From Bacilli bacterium (lineage in GTDB: Bacteria; Bacillota_I; Bacilli_A; RF39; UBA660), in assembly GCA_028685445.1 (NCBI GenBank), contig JAQUDY010000061.1, positions 1 through 6,341 on the forward strand: a DNA stretch of 6,341 nucleotides. The letters are read 5' to 3'. The notes under the pieces were generated by a model. That model saw nothing but the letters and a program-made list of their open reading frames with translations, was not told the DNA's origin and did not search any database. The position numbers and the translations under genes are program-made. Shown piece after piece: positions 6,311 through 6,341 of the stretch; within the stretch, counting starts at the first letter, position 1; every line of letters starts with the position of its first letter.

Positions 6311-6336
6311 GTCCCCTGAAAACCCTTTCAGGTGGC
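6311..6336. repeat. Hairpin/cruciform downstream of the candidate VR
   Basis: CCTGAAA (6315-6321) and TTTCAGG (6326-6332) form a perfect 7-bp stem with the 4-base loop ACCC. After a C/T mismatch, three more pairs extend it (6311-6313 with 6334-6336, one of them a G-T wobble). No T-run follows, so it is not an ordinary terminator. DGR target genes such as mtd of Bordetella phage BPP-1 have a short hairpin with a 4-base loop just past the VR that aids retrohoming. This one lies 41 bases past the stop, which fits loosely. It could also be an RNA structure controlling the next gene. Confidence 0.5.
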
Positions 6337-6341
6337 AAACA
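6330..6341 (+). promoter_or_regulatory. Ribosome binding site of a gene starting at the window edge
   Basis: AGGTGG (6330-6335) is a good Shine-Dalgarno match. The window ends five bases later on an A (6341), exactly where an ATG would be expected if TG follows. The site overlaps the 3' arm of the hairpin at 6311-6336, which could hide it in the transcript. What the gene encodes cannot be seen. Confidence 0.4.

Overview
The window is from a low-GC bacterium using the standard code (tsaD ends on TGA, Trp is TGG). AT-rich codon use, Firmicutes-type rRNAs, the tsaE-tsaB-rimI-tsaD order (as in Bacillus ydiB-ydiC-ydiD-ydiE) and a type of surface protein common in uncultured gut Bacilli together suggest a Bacillota lineage, perhaps an uncultured gut Bacilli/Erysipelotrichia-related group. 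The taxonomic placement is inference.

Layout, all genes on the + strand. 1-310: 3' end of 23S rRNA. 365-475: 5S rRNA, followed by a T-run. 483-644: intergenic region with a promoter (TTGACA-16-TATAGT), a terminator-like hairpin and an alternative pairing that would cover the next ribosome binding site. 645-2102: UPF0371/DUF1846 protein of unknown function. 2152-4667: the tRNA t6A module, with tsaE (ATPase), tsaB (scaffold), a rimI-type acetyltransferase and tsaD (catalytic subunit). tsaE has its own promoter and a terminator overlapping its stop codon. tsaB restarts from an extended -10 promoter, and tsaB, rimI and tsaD are joined by overlaps of 11 and 1 bases. TsaC/Sua5, which supplies threonylcarbamoyl-AMP, is not here.

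4699-6273: a large membrane-anchored surface protein. It has an N-terminal hydrophobic segment and TasA/camelysin-like start, a beta-rich region, and a C-terminal module ending in a lectin-like GVRPAVS signature. The last ~150 coding bases change sharply in composition, from about 27% to about 53% GC, with 17 of 31 codons ending in C. Many of these codons (AAC, TAC, AGC, CAC, GTC, GGC) differ from AAC only at adenine positions. A 7-bp hairpin with a 4-base loop follows 41 bases after the stop, and a ribosome binding site sits at the very edge of the window.

This pattern is what the variable region of a diversity-generating retroelement (DGR) target gene looks like. The most interesting hypothesis is therefore that a DGR target lies here, with its template repeat and reverse transcriptase just beyond the right edge. 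No template repeat or reverse transcriptase is visible in the window, so this remains a prediction.
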